Both the position numbers and the translations under genes were made by a program. From the NCBI GenBank assembly GCA_019843655.1, contig JACDQD010000007.1:7003600-7067599 (forward strand): a stretch of 64,000 nucleotides of DNA. The letters run 5' to 3'. The stretch comes from Lethocerus indicus. Taxonomy: Eukaryota > Arthropoda > Insecta > Hemiptera > Belostomatidae. The notes beneath the pieces were generated by a model. It did no database searches. It saw nothing but the letters and a program-made list of their open reading frames with translations, and had not been told where the DNA came from. Positions 12,801-24,907 of this stretch are shown here, in pieces (the stretch's first letter is position 1; every line of letters begins with the position of its first letter).

Positions 12801-14327
12801 ACAATATGCATTCCTCTAAACAAGCTTATATGCTTAGCTTTATGAGCATACTTTAGTAATGTAGTCAACTTTTAATTTATATCATTATATTTCTGTTACA
12901 TTTATATATTGCTTACCATTGTAATTTAACAGGTAATAGAAGATAGAGTTAATATGTTTCAACAGCAACAGTTATCACCAGAAGAATTTACATGTAAGGA
13001 ATCAATATATGCTTTTTCATTTTAATTTTTTTATTATAGAGACAATTAATTAACCAAGCGTGAACAGCGTGTGTGTGCTCCTCAGTACTTATTCATTTGA
13101 ATGTTTAGCCAAGCCTAGAAGGGCCTTTCTGGACAGCCTCATTGATTATGAATTAAAAAATCCAGGAACATTCACAAAATGGGACATAAGGGAGGAAGTG
13201 GATACATTTATGTTTGAGGTATAATTATCACCAGATATAAGTATAACTTTAAAGATGAAATTTAATCCAATATGTTACTGTAAATTTCAGTAATATTTAA
13301 AATGCACATTTTAATAGGGGCATGACACAACATCTAGCGCTATCACATTCCTGCTACTTATACTTGGAAACTATCAAGATGTGCAGGTAAAATATAATAT
13401 TAATTAGAAATTTTACTATGTATTACTCAAACAATTTGAAAATTAATCATTAATTTACATAAATTAATGATAATAAATAAAATTAACGACATTAATCATA
13501 TAAACGGCGTTCGAACGGAGGATTGATGCCATTAACATTCATCTTACAGGAGAAAGTAGTAGCTGAGTTGTATGATATATTCGGTGACAGTGACAGAAGT
13601 GTAGAAATGAAAGATTTGAAACAGATGGAATATTTGGACAAGGTCATCAAAGAGACATTGAGATTATACCCTCCGGTACCACAAATTTCAAGGCTCCTGA
13701 CTTCCGATATGAAACTCGGTATTTAACCATAAACATTACCACCGTTAAATACTTAATGCCGTCCGAAATTATTTTGAATGTATTTCAGAAATAAACACGT
13801 GTTTACGGCACGAATATTCATTTTTAAGTTTTCATTTTCAGTTATTTAAAACTAAAAATTACAATTAAATAAAAGTAACGCCACTTCTTTCTATATAGAT
13901 AACGGACTCCTGGTCCCAGCCGGTGCCAACTGTCAGATGTTCATCTACGACCTTCATCGGAATCCGGAATATTATCCGGAGCCGGAAAAATTCGATCCGG
14001 AAAGGTTTTCCGAAGACCTGGTGAAAACTCGCCACCCCTATTCCTACATTCCCTTCAGCGCCGGCCCGAGGAACTGTATCGGTAAGTGAAATTGCCGCCG
14101 TTACCGGCACCTCAGTGGGATACCGTAATAATGATCATCACCATTGTCTTACAGGTCAGAAGTTCGCGATGATGGAACTCAAAGTGATCATTTCAACGAT
14201 ACTGAGAAAACTGCACGTGGAAAGCATCACCAAGTTGGATGATTTGAAACTGTTGTCGATTTTAATTCTCCGTCCAAACGTCCCAGTCAATATCAGAGTA
14301 AAGCCCAGAACCAGCATGGCGCAATAG
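9899..14327 (+). CDS. CYP4: P450 gene 2: intact CYP4 family monooxygenase, 503 aa
   Basis: Twelve exons join without interruption: 9899-10067, 10425-10531, 10617-10707, 11426-11608, 12249-12318, 12419-12545, 12933-12993, 13109-13218, 13318-13386, 13550-13718, 13899-14081, 14155-14327 (1512 nt with stop). Layout by residue: membrane anchor 1-22; proline hinge KLPGPKG at 34-40; helix C KWQSRRKM near 125-132; helix I EGHDTTS 306-312, with the conserved Glu that in CYP4 enzymes can bind heme covalently; ExxR 364-367; FDPERF 417-422; heme loop [10 protein letters not shown] with axial Cys 445. The length is typical for CYP4. Start is the first ATG before the anchor. Known for the family: ER-bound oxygenation of fatty acids, hormones or xenobiotics using NADPH-P450 reductase; the substrate here is unknown. 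Exons 7-10 are more AT-rich at third positions than exons 1-4 and 11-12. Introns 3 and 4 are loaded with repeats. Closest relative here: gene 4. Confidence 0.93.
10779..11159 (-). repeat. Dispersed repeat, family A, in gene 2 intron 3
   Basis: Read on the minus strand, this stretch matches 19050-19440 over several hundred bases, for example GTCACTTTGGATG, a CACTGTCACTGTCACTTGTA segment and CTATCGGTCAAATATATC. It ends with ACACACGAAATCTACGG, the same terminus as the copies at 40357-40551 and 51021-51591. It holds a TAGACCGGTTTCGG-type motif at about 11086-11112. No transposase is visible, so it is a non-autonomous element or a fragment. Confidence 0.75.
11268..11372. repeat. Repeat B, copy in gene 2 intron 3
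   Basis: The stretch starting TTATTTTCGACGAGAAGGAG and ending GGTTCGGTGGGCCTG is similar to 11886-12006 in the next intron. The two copies lie in the same orientation on either side of exon 4, which makes it a dispersed or locally duplicated element of unknown class. Confidence 0.55.
11886..12006. repeat. Repeat B, copy in gene 2 intron 4
   Basis: Similar to 11268-11372: it starts TTATTTTCGGCGAGAAATAG and ends GGCTCGGTGGGCCTA. Same orientation as the first copy. Confidence 0.55.
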
Positions 14328-14576
14328 GATGTTTCATCATAAGTCAATCAAACTATATATACGTTTATATATATATATAGTGTTTTAAATGAAATAGATA
14401 AAAATAATGTACCAACACTATTTCCAATTTGTCCTAATATTAAGCAGGTTGTAATTATTTAATTAGAATGACAATGTCGTATTTCCATTTCTATGTCACG
14501 TGGAATCCCCATATACCCGACTCAAAAGAATCGACTTAAACCGAAAATTTGAACCTTTTAAGACCATTACTAAAAC

Positions 14577-14729
14577 GGGACATCAAAATTGACCATAAGT
14601 AACAAACTGACAATATACAAAGCGATACTTAAACCGACACGGACATACGGTATAGAGCTATGGGGTTCCACCGAGATATCCAACATCGCTCGCATCCAGA
14701 GATTATACGTACAGCATTTGTACTTATAA
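14577..14729 (+). mobile_element. LINE reverse transcriptase fragment (Jockey-like)
   Basis: A frame of about 50 codons reads KLTISNKLTIYKAILKP, then TYGIELWGST and NIARIQRLY, ending at a stop near 14727. The pattern nKL.iYKaiLkP..tYGIelWG...i..iQr is the conserved end of the reverse transcriptase region in Jockey-type non-LTR retrotransposons (family knowledge). Only this piece remains; the rest of the element is missing. It lies 250 nt past the gene 2 stop. AATAAA at 14751-14756 could be the tail of the LINE or the poly(A) signal of gene 2. Confidence 0.7.
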
Positions 14730-14750
14730 CATTCAATGTTGATTGTACAA

Positions 14751-14756
14751 AATAAA
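14751..14756 (+). terminator. Possible poly(A) signal of gene 2
   Basis: AATAAA followed by an A run, 424 nt after the gene 2 stop codon. It sits at the 3' end of the LINE fragment, so it may belong to the LINE instead. Confidence 0.3.
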
Positions 14757-14759
14757 AAA

Positions 14760-16706
14760 AGGTTAAAAAACCATCTCCGTGTGTGATGGTAATATATAAT
14801 TTTTATATTTGAATATCATCTGAATGTTCTTTATCCCGTTCTCCGATTCTATACTCTTGTGTATATCTATGTCCGTTCTCCTTCCTTATGCTTCCTCTTA
14901 TTTGGTTTACCTTCTCAACAGCGGGAAGTGAAAAACTAAATTTTAAATTTTTCTTCGGGATAACTCCCCCGGGGGGCTTGTAACATCGAGTGGTCTGTAT
15001 CTAACGCTGTATAAAACGGAAGCGTTGTAGCGGCTGTAAGAAAGCGAGTTAAACATGACGAGCGAGACTCTGTCAATGACGTTCGGTCGACATAAAAACA
15101 GGCTCGTTAATATTACACTGATGCGGCGTCGGTAAATATTTACATACAGATTGAGGCGGCAGTGCGTCCGTGAGTTGGCTGAATGTAGACTGTTGTGGGT
15201 GATTCATTGATTCTCATCGTGGCCATTGTGGAACAGTCTGACGGTTAAAAACTGCGCAGCGTTAAAAATCGCCAATCGCTTACCGTACACCCCTTCAGAG
15301 GGGCGAGGGGGAGGGTAAATTATCTCCCTACTTCATGTTCAACTTCTGCTCCCTGCTTTACGTTATCATGCGATGTCAACATCGCATTAATGTACCACTT
15401 ATTTTTTATTTTGACGTGGTTAATTCCGTCTTTTAGTAGATATGTCCTCGAATGTTGAAACCACCAGTGGTTAAAAGAAGCGTTTAAGTTACCTAGAATA
15501 TCTACTGGAATATCACTAAAGGTTGCGATAGGGTTACACGAGTGTTTACAATACTGTCACCCCCGACACTATATTCGGCCATACGCCAGACCTCTTTCGG
15601 CTGCTTACCATTCTAATTTACTTAGAAAAAGTTACAGTACCAGTGCGGACACCCCAATGGCGAGCAGCCGAAATCGATCTAGCAAGTATCCAAAGCACGG
15701 CTCAAACTCAGGGCTTAAATCCAGTTAACTGTCTCTAACAGTGGACGGAAATTCAAAATTGTCGTATATAAGTAGGCTATAGACTGAATAGGCTATAGGC
15801 TATGCAATAGGTAGTTGTAAATTTGGACACTAGTCAATTTTGTCATAGGAACTATCACTACGATTTCTTACTACATAAATCTATCGCACCTATGGCTCGC
15901 TGAACTTAACCCAGTGTATAGATATATGATGCAAATTATGCAATTTCAGAGAGGTTGTCGTGGCAATAAAATTTTATCGTACAATAACAATACCCGAAAT
16001 TGCGGACCCGTCCATCCGAACGCCCAGCAATATTCGGCCCATTTTAATTTTAAGAGCCGTACAAAAGTTCGATTGTTCCTCACTAAAGTCCTACCGTCTA
16101 GAAGGAGAACCTAAAACACAGCAACTGGGCATTACCAAAATATCAGAGAATCTTATCTTATCGGACAATGTCCTATCTAATCTTCTTCTGTTTCCTTGGG
16201 AACCTTCGTTCTGGCGACCCCAATTATTTAATCGAGTCCATTCGATTACACTCGAAATTATTACGTCCATGAAGTTATTCAAGTATTGAATAAGATACAA
16301 AAGAGTAATAAATGAAAGTACCAATATTCCATGAACTCCATTACTGGAATATTATATATCTGTTCCATAATATACAGTATAAAGTACTTGCTTTCATTCG
16401 TAATAAAGAATAATTAGCCGGTAAGTTATTTTTCAAAGATTAGCGAACATGTTAAACAACTGTCAAATTGCACTCCTTCTCCTATTAAATTTTATCTCTA
16501 TCTTCTAAATGCACTCTATGCACTCTACTGAAATCAGTAATGGGTTTCTGAAGTTCTTGAGTGCAGGCGCTGTATTTCTTTTTCTGAGGGTTATTACTAT
16601 ATTTAGGGAGTAAACGCTGTTATACCGATTATGTCGGTTGTATGCAAACCCTTAATATGGGTGCACCTAATAAGACTGATAAAGCAAAACACTATTAAAC
16701 AGTAAA
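14760..16706. other. Spacer between genes 2 and 3, first part
   Basis: No gene seen. At 15586-15683 two TAGACCGG-type motifs stand as inverted arms: CCAGACCTCTTTCGGCTGCT faces GAGCAGCCGAAATCGATCT. The open frames at 15914-16324 overlap on both strands and show no domain. Confidence 0.4.
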
Positions 16707-16708
16707 TA

Positions 16709-17077
16709 CAGAGGGGTCCAAAAAATGGGGGTATTTTTGGTAGTGTTATAGTTTGTAGTTCCGCCAATCGCCATACAAGCGTTGTATTGCGTTGTTTTGT
16801 TTTATCAGATGACAGTCGCCAGATAGTCAGTGTTTAGTTCGTCATCGTACATTCATGTCCAAATGTCCAACTGAACACGTTGCAGCCAGTAGTTCGTGCT
16901 GCAGTTCAGCGGCATCGTTTCTGTGTGGATGTTAATGGTGACCATTTCGAACACCTACAGTGTCCATCTTTAAGTTGGACTTTAAGCTACACTTTCACCA
17001 AAAGTGAGACAACTCCGTCAATTAGTTTCCAAGTTATGGACTGTTAAACAGTGGATACATTTTTTTGGACCCCTCTG
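16709..17077 (+). mobile_element. Tc1/mariner-like remnant with transposase tail
   Basis: A 369-bp element has inverted ends: CAGAGGGGTCCAAAAAATG at the left and its near-perfect complement at the right end, each flanked by a TA (16707-16708 and 17078-17079), as expected for Tc1/mariner insertion. Inside, a short frame around 16860-16970 reads QRHRFCVDVNGDHFEHLQ. This resembles the C-terminal ...C(I/V)..NG.HFEH.. tail of transposases of that superfamily (family knowledge). Everything between the left end and this tail is deleted, so the copy cannot move itself. Confidence 0.75.
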
Positions 17078-17079
17078 TA

Positions 17080-18796
17080 TAAACGAATTTCGGTTAATCG
17101 TTTAACCGTTTACCCTCTGTATAAACTGTTCTAAATTGTCGGTTTATCGAACCACGACTAAACGGCTAAACGAACTATATTTATGACGATTTACGGCTTT
17201 CATTTCTTCATATGTACACACAAAATTTGTTACAATATAAATAAAATATTGCAAACACAGGCGAGAACACGGAGGCAGTCTATGTTTATTTATTTTATTC
17301 CAATAAGATAAATTATTTTTTATAAAATATGCGGATGAATTAATAAGTATCTCAAGTTTCTGCGATGGACTCGCGCGGAGAAACCAACGGAAAGACTGAT
17401 CCTATAATGAAGAAGAGAAACTTAGTTCAGTATTTAAGGTTAAAGGACCCGGAGAAGAGAATGAACCCGAAAACAAAAACTAAGGTACTCTTAATGGCTT
17501 TGTACCTGCGAGTTTTGTGTTATACGTCAGCGAAAAACAGTCCCGTATGCGGGGAGCAGACGATGGGGAAATGTTCTCGCTAACCCTACAAGGAATTCTT
17601 TAAATTAAATATCTCGAATTAAATGAAATGTGGCAACACTCCTGTTGTTACCCGCTATCATGGGGATAGCTTGAGACCGAGCAAGGGACAGGGTCTCTTG
17701 ATCTTGGCATCGGATCCCACCACCGATGGGGGTTCATAATCGGACCCAATATTCCGGCCTTGGCCGAAGCGTGTTGCCGTTATCGAAACGCCGGGAGGGG
17801 ATAGGAGAGGGAGGAGGGACGTGCCCAAAGAGCACCCTCATCACTCCACTTTAGGCAGCACAACATCCCCGAGGACACATCCTTAACCGCATAGAATAGT
17901 CAGTGAGTATATTCAACATTTATATGTGAACGGAATATATCTGGTGTCTGCAATAAACTCGGCAACCCGGAAATAAGAATTTACACAGCGTTCCAAACAG
18001 TAAGTTGGCATTAATTTAACTGTTAAATTACCGTGAATACAGTTTGTTCTAAAGGATCAGAAGGCTGACTTTGTCTTAACAGTCGGCCGGCTATGTCGGA
18101 GGCTAAACCGGTTTTTGCCTTCACTTCCGTGGCTCGTCTAATTACACTAGCCGTGCAGAGGAAGGAACTGTTTCTCTGGATGAAGTTTGGAGTTCTTTAC
18201 TTGCAGTAACACACTCCCTGTCATGAGCCCAATCGTTAGAAAAATATAATAGAAATAATTCGACCGATAATTCAAACCGAGCTTAGGGTGATCGTTACAA
18301 CTCAACTTCCGTGGGGTAGGCCTCCAATTTGTCTCGTTGGGAATGGGGCTGCGGGTTCAATAACGTCGTTCAAACCAATCAATAACGGTTCCCATTTAGA
18401 TCGTTTTATATTTACGCTTTTTATCCAAATAAAAGACCAATATTCTTGACGTTATAAATAATTCGATTATCAATATCCGAAGCCCTCGTTCCGGAAAAGA
18501 ACCAACTTTAACAGGAAATGATATATATACTCCATCTAATCTTAGTATTTGGGACATAAATACCTAGAACTTCTAGATATTTATACGCGCGTTGGTCCTG
18601 TTATTTTCATGTGAAACGGAGGTGAACGGCCGACATTCTGGGTTTTTTCGCCTTATAACCGCAGCAGTAGTAAGAGTACTGTGTTGTGGTCCCAATAAAC
18701 ATTTCGATCGAAACCTCCAGCAAGGACACTAATTCTTCCGGGGATCGGAAAACAGTTGAACAGGTGCGGGTAAAAGGAGGCCGGAATTCGGTAAAT
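17080..18796. other. Spacer between genes 2 and 3, second part
   Basis: The stretch 17629-18000 starts TGTGGCAACAC, contains CAATAAACTCGGC (17951-17963) and ends near TTCCAAACA. That would fit a solitary LTR with its poly(A) signal, but I found no target-site duplication and no partner copy. The open frame 17365-17583 (72 codons, Lys/Arg-rich) has no recognised domain. The last 300 nt should hold the gene 3 promoter; no clear TATA and initiator pair is seen. Confidence 0.3.
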
Positions 18797-21700
18797 ATGG
18801 CCGAAGTGTTGATGCTCGGGGTGGTACTCCTCTTCTTCCTCGTCGTCTACGTCGCCCAGCTCTTCAGATGGCCAACGCCGAGGACGATTTGGCTCGCTTC
18901 CAAGCTGCCAGGCCCCAAAGGACCGTTCCTGATTGGACAGGCACTAAAAATCAGCAAACTGAAACCGGAAGGTAAGACGATGTATGATTAAAATTTATTT
19001 TATTTATTTATTTATTACAACAAATAATATATGTACTACCAACTGCAGCCAACTGGCCGTTGATCGGTTGATTGGTGTTAGTCACTTTTCCACTTTGGAT
19101 GTTTTTGGGCATCCTCACTGCACTGTCACTGTCACTTGTACTGCGATTTTGTTAATCGGCTCAAGTCATTGTCGGACTATCGGTCAAATATATCACACAA
19201 CTGGTCACAACTATTAGTTTATGACTTCCAAATATATGACAGGAAACCTATCTGGTATTGTGTATATACGATCATAACACTTTTCTGTTGATCCAAAATT
19301 TATCGAATAAAGTTTATTTTTAGTAATCTAGTTAATCGGTGCAAGTGCACCCAACGAACTTTAGTTAAGAACATTTCCGCACCACCCTCAGGGGCGCTAG
19401 ATTATCGGTGCAAGTGCAACCAACGAACTTTTGTCAAGTACCGACGTGTACTGTTTTGCTTCCTATTTTTCAGAAAGTCTCTATTTTATCGAGGGGCTGG
19501 TCAATAGTTATCCGAGGCTCATGTTAATGTGGGTAATGGGACTGCCACAGGTTTTCCTGAGGGAAGCGGAAGATCTGGAAGTGAGTAGTAAACCTATTCT
19601 AAATAGATGACAACTGAACAACAGTATTCTAGATGACATCATTCTGTAATTAATACGATTGTGATTCAAATTTGGAAATGATTTACTCGCGATTACTTAT
19701 TCAACTAAATACTGTGGGCGTTGTACAGTTTCACGTTGCCTTCAGCCAAACCTCACATCCTGATGTTAAGAACTACTTAGAAATTCCTCAAAGAATTACC
19801 GAACATTCTTCACGATGTTATCAGCAATTGTAAATATTTCCCTAAAATATATATCCTAAAATATATATGAAATGCCTAAAGATATTTACTTAAATTTCCA
19901 TTAAATTCCATTATACTTTAACTGCCTCTTAAAGTTCTTCTAGCAATCGACAGTTGAATTTTCTTGCATTTTCAGGTGATAATGTCCAGTAGAACGCACA
20001 TCAAGAAAGGGAAGAATTACGATGGATTGTTACCTTGGCTCGGGGAGGGTCTTCTATTGAGCACCGGTATATTTAAAATTCATTAGACTCGATCATTCTT
20101 CACTTGGCATTATTTACAGCTAAAGCCTGTCGATTTTGTCAGGTAAGAAATGGCACACGAGGAGGAAAATGTTGACTCCCGCTTTTCACTTCCGCATCCT
20201 GGAGAACAGCCTGCAGACGTTCAACAGAAATTCGGTCGTCCTCGCCCAGAAGCTGCTGGAGGCCAAGGAGAGCCCAGTCGACATCGAGATTTACATCAGG
20301 CACTGTTCACTGGACGCCCTTTGCGGTATGGCCAATTTCATTTACACAATTTTATTACCGCCCGACAACGAGAAGAATACCAGATCGAACTGCACCATGC
20401 ATCGATAACGAGCCTAATTGACCCAGTTAGCCAGTTGGCTTCTGAATTCTTCAACTCACATATCCCTGACATTCATGACCTCTAACAATAATTTTATAAT
20501 GCAATATTGCTTTACGCGTTAATGTTGCAGAATATATAATCTGTGATATAGCCATTATGAACTGTGTTCCTGGTTTCCTTGTAAAACCCCGGCTTCTTCT
20601 GTTTTTCAAAGTTTAATGTCTGTTTCTAGACTCTGCGATGGGCGTGTCTCTGGACACGCAGATGGACAAAGGAAAGAAATACGTAAATGCGATCATCAGG
20701 TATAATCATTATTAGCTGTACCGTTAATACAATATAAACGAATTTTATTTATAAGTTAATTAAGTATTTTAATTTTAACGTTTAATTTAAATCGCGGAAA
20801 ATAGATTTTCCTCCTATTGTTAATTATCCGATGGCATTTTGCAGAGTAGCCGACATAATCAAGAAAAGGAGCACGACCATCTGGCTGCTGAGGGACTGGA
20901 TGTTCTATTTCAGTTCGCTCGGGATGGAATTTAAGAAAATCTTAAAAATATTACACGGGTTCACAGAGAAAGTAAGTAATTACTACCGGTAGTATTCGTG
21001 TCTTCCTCTATATACAATCCAGCGTACTAACTGCACCAATGCAGACTACAGCGACAATACGTGTAAAAAAAATTCTAGGATATAATACTTTTAAACGTTT
21101 CATTCACATTAATGCAATACTAAATGGGCAACTAGAGGGCATGATGTTGCTATTTAACCACCTGGGTACAAGCGTCAATGCGTCGAATGCCTAAACGGCC
21201 GCCCGACTTATAAATAGCGTGACATTGATCATATAATTCCATTGGCAGGCTCCGATTTGGCAGTTCGTTCACTTCTGACAGAACCGATTACATTGTGAGA
21301 GGCTCGTTCAAGTACGGAGATACATCAATATATTAACGAGCAGAACCCTCGCGATTAAAATTATCATTGTTGGTTTAATTTAAGAGACAATTCAGAAAAG
21401 ATGTCTAATTTTAAATTTTGTAGGTCATAGAAGATAGGAAGAAAATGTACAAAGATAAAAAAATCCTATCGGAGGACAACGGTTCCGACGATAAACGTGA
21501 GCCAATATTGAATACATTGAACTCTCAATTTATATTTTATTTATTTTTCTTTTACTTCTGATGATTGAGTGTAATTATTTCATCATTTCTTCGTTTCCAG
21601 CGAAAACTCGCAAAGCGTTTTTGGACACTCTGATTGAGTACGAAATTAAAAATCCGGGATCCCTCTCCAAAATGGATATCAGAGAAGAAGTGGACACGTT

Positions 21701-22484
21701 CATGTTTGAGGTGATAACAACTTTTTCCCCTTAACACGCGCTATTAAAAAATTACAAAACTCAATATGGCATAACTCTATTTAGCGAATATATTATCAAT
21801 ATGTTAGTAGTTAATGTTTACATATTATTCCGGCAGGGCCACGATACAACATCCAGTTCATTAACGTTCACGCTGTTCCTGCTCGGGTCCCACAGGGACG
21901 TACAGGTAAACCTAGTTAAGACTGAGTATTAAGTTATTTGTCACAAAACTAGTATCGGACATTTCACAATGCGCTATATCCGCGTGCTATTTGAACCGTG
22001 TCGACATTGGGACAGCGTCGGCAAATCTGTCCGGCTGCCAAATTATGGCACGATGCCAAGTTTTCGGCTCTATTGCCGTGACAATTGTAGGGCATAATAA
22101 CTTTTTGTAACTAATTCATACGATTGACCGCTAATAACGCACGTAACGTCCAATACCGAGGGTAGAGAATTGGGCCGTCGGGTATTGTGAAGTGCGTGCG
22201 TTTGGATGGGGGTGGAGGACGCGTTCGCGCGCGTTGATTTGAAACGCGATCTGGGTTTGTGGAACGGAAGTCCGATTCGTATTAGGGCCATCTGAACACA
22301 TGTGTGTGTGTGTTTACATCGAAGGGCGAACAGCGTACAAGTGTGGGACACGTGAGGCGTTGAGACATCGATGCATATGTGGCCGGGCATAAAGATATGA
22401 CCGAATAAAAGCCAGATGCAAAAGCAAACAATAAAAATGAATGCCCGATACTCTCATTAGCGTAATTTTGACAACATAAAAATT

Positions 22485-22541
<57 letters not shown>

Positions 22542-24907
22542 TTAACGGTCTTTGTTTCAGGACAAAGTCGTTGCCGAACTGTTCGAGATATTTGGCGACA
22601 GCGACAGGCCGTGCGAGTCGAAGGATCTCCAGCGGATGACTTATCTGGAGAAGGTCATCAAAGAGTCGCTTCGGATATTCCCCAGCGTACCAGTCATCGC
22701 CAGGCTTTTGACTCAGGACATGACACTCGGTATGGATGTTCTCACGGCAGCTTTATGATCCCCTCCTTCAGAATTCATTAGAAACGAAACAAATAGAATT
22801 ATTAAAAACAAATTAAAGATTATCGACATTATCTTAAATAGGTAGCGCGAACGAGCTAATTTTACGTATACGTTTCGTTATATGACTTAATTTTGGACCA
22901 ATAAAAATGACACCAATCGCGTAAAATGATCGAACGAAAATACTATGGAGAATGAGCATTTATGGGAGTTAAAAATTCGGATTATTGCAGAAAAATATTT
23001 TTCGGGTTCCGAGATATTTTAGAATATCTGTTCATAGAACAACCACAGAACAAAAACCAGATCATACTAATATAACAGCTATCACTATCACTGACTGCAT
23101 GTTACTACATGTTTAGCTCGCAAGTAAATCGCGAGAGTAGTAATATAATAACACATTCCTCAGCACGAAATTCACCTAATCGTGTATCTACATCCGTTGG
23201 TCGAAGTCCATTGATAATAATTCTTAACGGATATCAAATTTATCTTTAATTTCGTTCAAACTATCGATACATAGTATCGGTCCACTATTTGATTTGAGTT
23301 ATGTGACGAGTTTGTGTGACCTTTTGCAGATGGAGGGGTCGTGATACCGGCCGGGTGCAACGTAAACCTGTTCCCCTACCTCGTCCACCGCAATCCGAGG
23401 TTCTTCCCGGATCCGGAGAGGTTCGACCCGGAGCGTTTCTCGGAGGACGAAAACGCCAAACGCCACCCGTTCGCCTATATACCGTTCAGCGCCGGTCCCA
23501 GGAACTGTATAGGTCAGTCGAGAAAGCGGGTTGGGAAAAAACACATTTCAGAATCTGCCCCGACACTTTGTACACGGGGCAAAACCGTTTCGTTTACCAT
23601 TGAAACGTCACAAATATTCGTATCTTTTCATATCCGATAAAGCGACCACTTATAATTTTGCCTGCCAAAGACCTTTCCTGCGGGTTATAGACCACTGATA
23701 ACGTTTCGAGGCCTGTTAATAGAACAATAACATCAACATCATTTTCTTCATCAGTGAAGGTTGGTGAAGTAAAATGCGATGATATCATTCCAAAAAAAAA
23801 AACATTTTAAGTTTAATTGCCAGTTTGGTGGCCTGCGAGGATTTGGAGCACTAAACTTCTTTCGATCTTGTTCTTTACATGTTTGCCCATTTTCCTTCTC
23901 TAATGCCAAGTTATATTAAAACAGACATTATACTTGGATTTTATGTAATTCACAGTAAAAACAATTTATAAAACCGATATAGCTCGATAAGATGTCAAAA
24001 TTGCGGACCTTAATTTTCTAATAAATTTTAATTCTGTTCAAAATTCATTCGATCTTGCTTGTGGTTGTGTAAGGGAGCTGAATCTTCGAGTGTATAACAT
24101 TTTTTCAATGCTTAAAATATAGTTGGTTATTTGGCGGTAAATGTGAGTGATAATGAGACGAATCAGTGATTATCTCTACTAGATTTTATATTTTGAACTC
24201 AGGGCATTAGTTTGACAGGAGCTTGCTTCGAGCGCGCTCTGTTTCCGGCGGATAGAAGCTTTTTGTGCCGAGGAGAGATAAGGTTGTTCCTGCCTCTACC
24301 ATGCAGTGTACTTATTTAAATAACATTTTATTAATAATTTATGACCTCCTCTTTTATCAAGCGTATTAGGAACGCATTATTACGTGTTGGGAATTGTTAT
24401 TACTTCAGTAATGAAGGCATTGTTTTTACACTTTCGTGTACATTAGAGACCTGTGAAGCTTTCCAGTATCGTTGAGATAAGTTTAGGTGAGTAAAAGGTT
24501 CTTTAGACGTATCGTCGTGAGACGTTTAGAAATTGTCGTTTAGGCCATAGATGAATGTCAAAAATAGTCGATAAATTTGGTATAGGAAGTTCTATTGAAA
24601 AATAATATTCCATAACCATCTTGTACATCTTAAGAGTTTCACTGTACCCAGTGAAAATACAGCACCGAACAATACTTTATAATGCTTGTAAGTTAACTAA
24701 AAATGAATTTGCACTGAACCTTATACTTCGTTCACAGGTCAAAAATTCGCTCTGATGGAAATCAAAGTGATAGTCTCGACGATACTTAGGCGTGCCCATA
24801 TCGAGTCACTGACGAAGAGGGAAGACTTCAAACTGATGTCGCAGCTCATCATGCGCCCCTCCGTACCAATAATGTTGAAGTTCGCCCCCAGAACTATTCT
24901 CGAGTGA
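18797..24907 (+). CDS. CYP4: P450 gene 3: intact CYP4 family monooxygenase, 508 aa
   Basis: Twelve exons join cleanly: 18797-18971, 19474-19580, 19976-20066, 20143-20325, 20630-20699, 20845-20971, 21424-21496, 21601-21710, 21837-21905, 22561-22729, 23330-23512, 24738-24907 (1527 nt with stop). Seen: hydrophobic anchor within residues 1-25; KLPGPKG hinge; helix C KWHTRRKM near residues 127-134; helix [10 protein letters not shown] from residue 312; ExxR 370-373; FDPERF; heme loop [10 protein letters not shown] with axial Cys 451. The start is the first ATG in an open frame that extends upstream without another ATG; an internal ATG at 18812 is possible. Exon 7 is the longest in the cluster (73 nt) and encodes a charged linker. 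The gene uses many G/C-ending codons. Intron 1 carries a family A repeat and intron 9 a (TA)24 run 22 nt before exon 10. Expected at the ER; substrate unknown. Closest relative here: gene 1, which appears damaged. Confidence 0.93.
19050..19440 (+). repeat. Dispersed repeat, family A, in gene 3 intron 1
   Basis: The plus strand matches the minus strand of 10779-11159, and its second half matches 51021-51180, as in TATGACTTCCAAATATAT and CTGTTGATCCAAAATTTAT. It ends with two degenerate copies of the 70-bp unit seen in tandem at 51 kb: CGGTGCAAGTGCACCCAACG near 19338 and CGGTGCAAGTGCAACCAACG near 19406. Confidence 0.75.
22491..22538. repeat. (TA)24 microsatellite in gene 3 intron 9
   Basis: Forty-eight bases of pure TA end 22 nt before the exon 10 acceptor at 22559-22560, where the polypyrimidine tract and branch point should be. 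Its length may vary between individuals. Confidence 0.95.

Noticed and set aside
16091..16324. Overlapping frames around 15.9-16.3 kb
   Set aside because: They overlap on both strands and show no domain.
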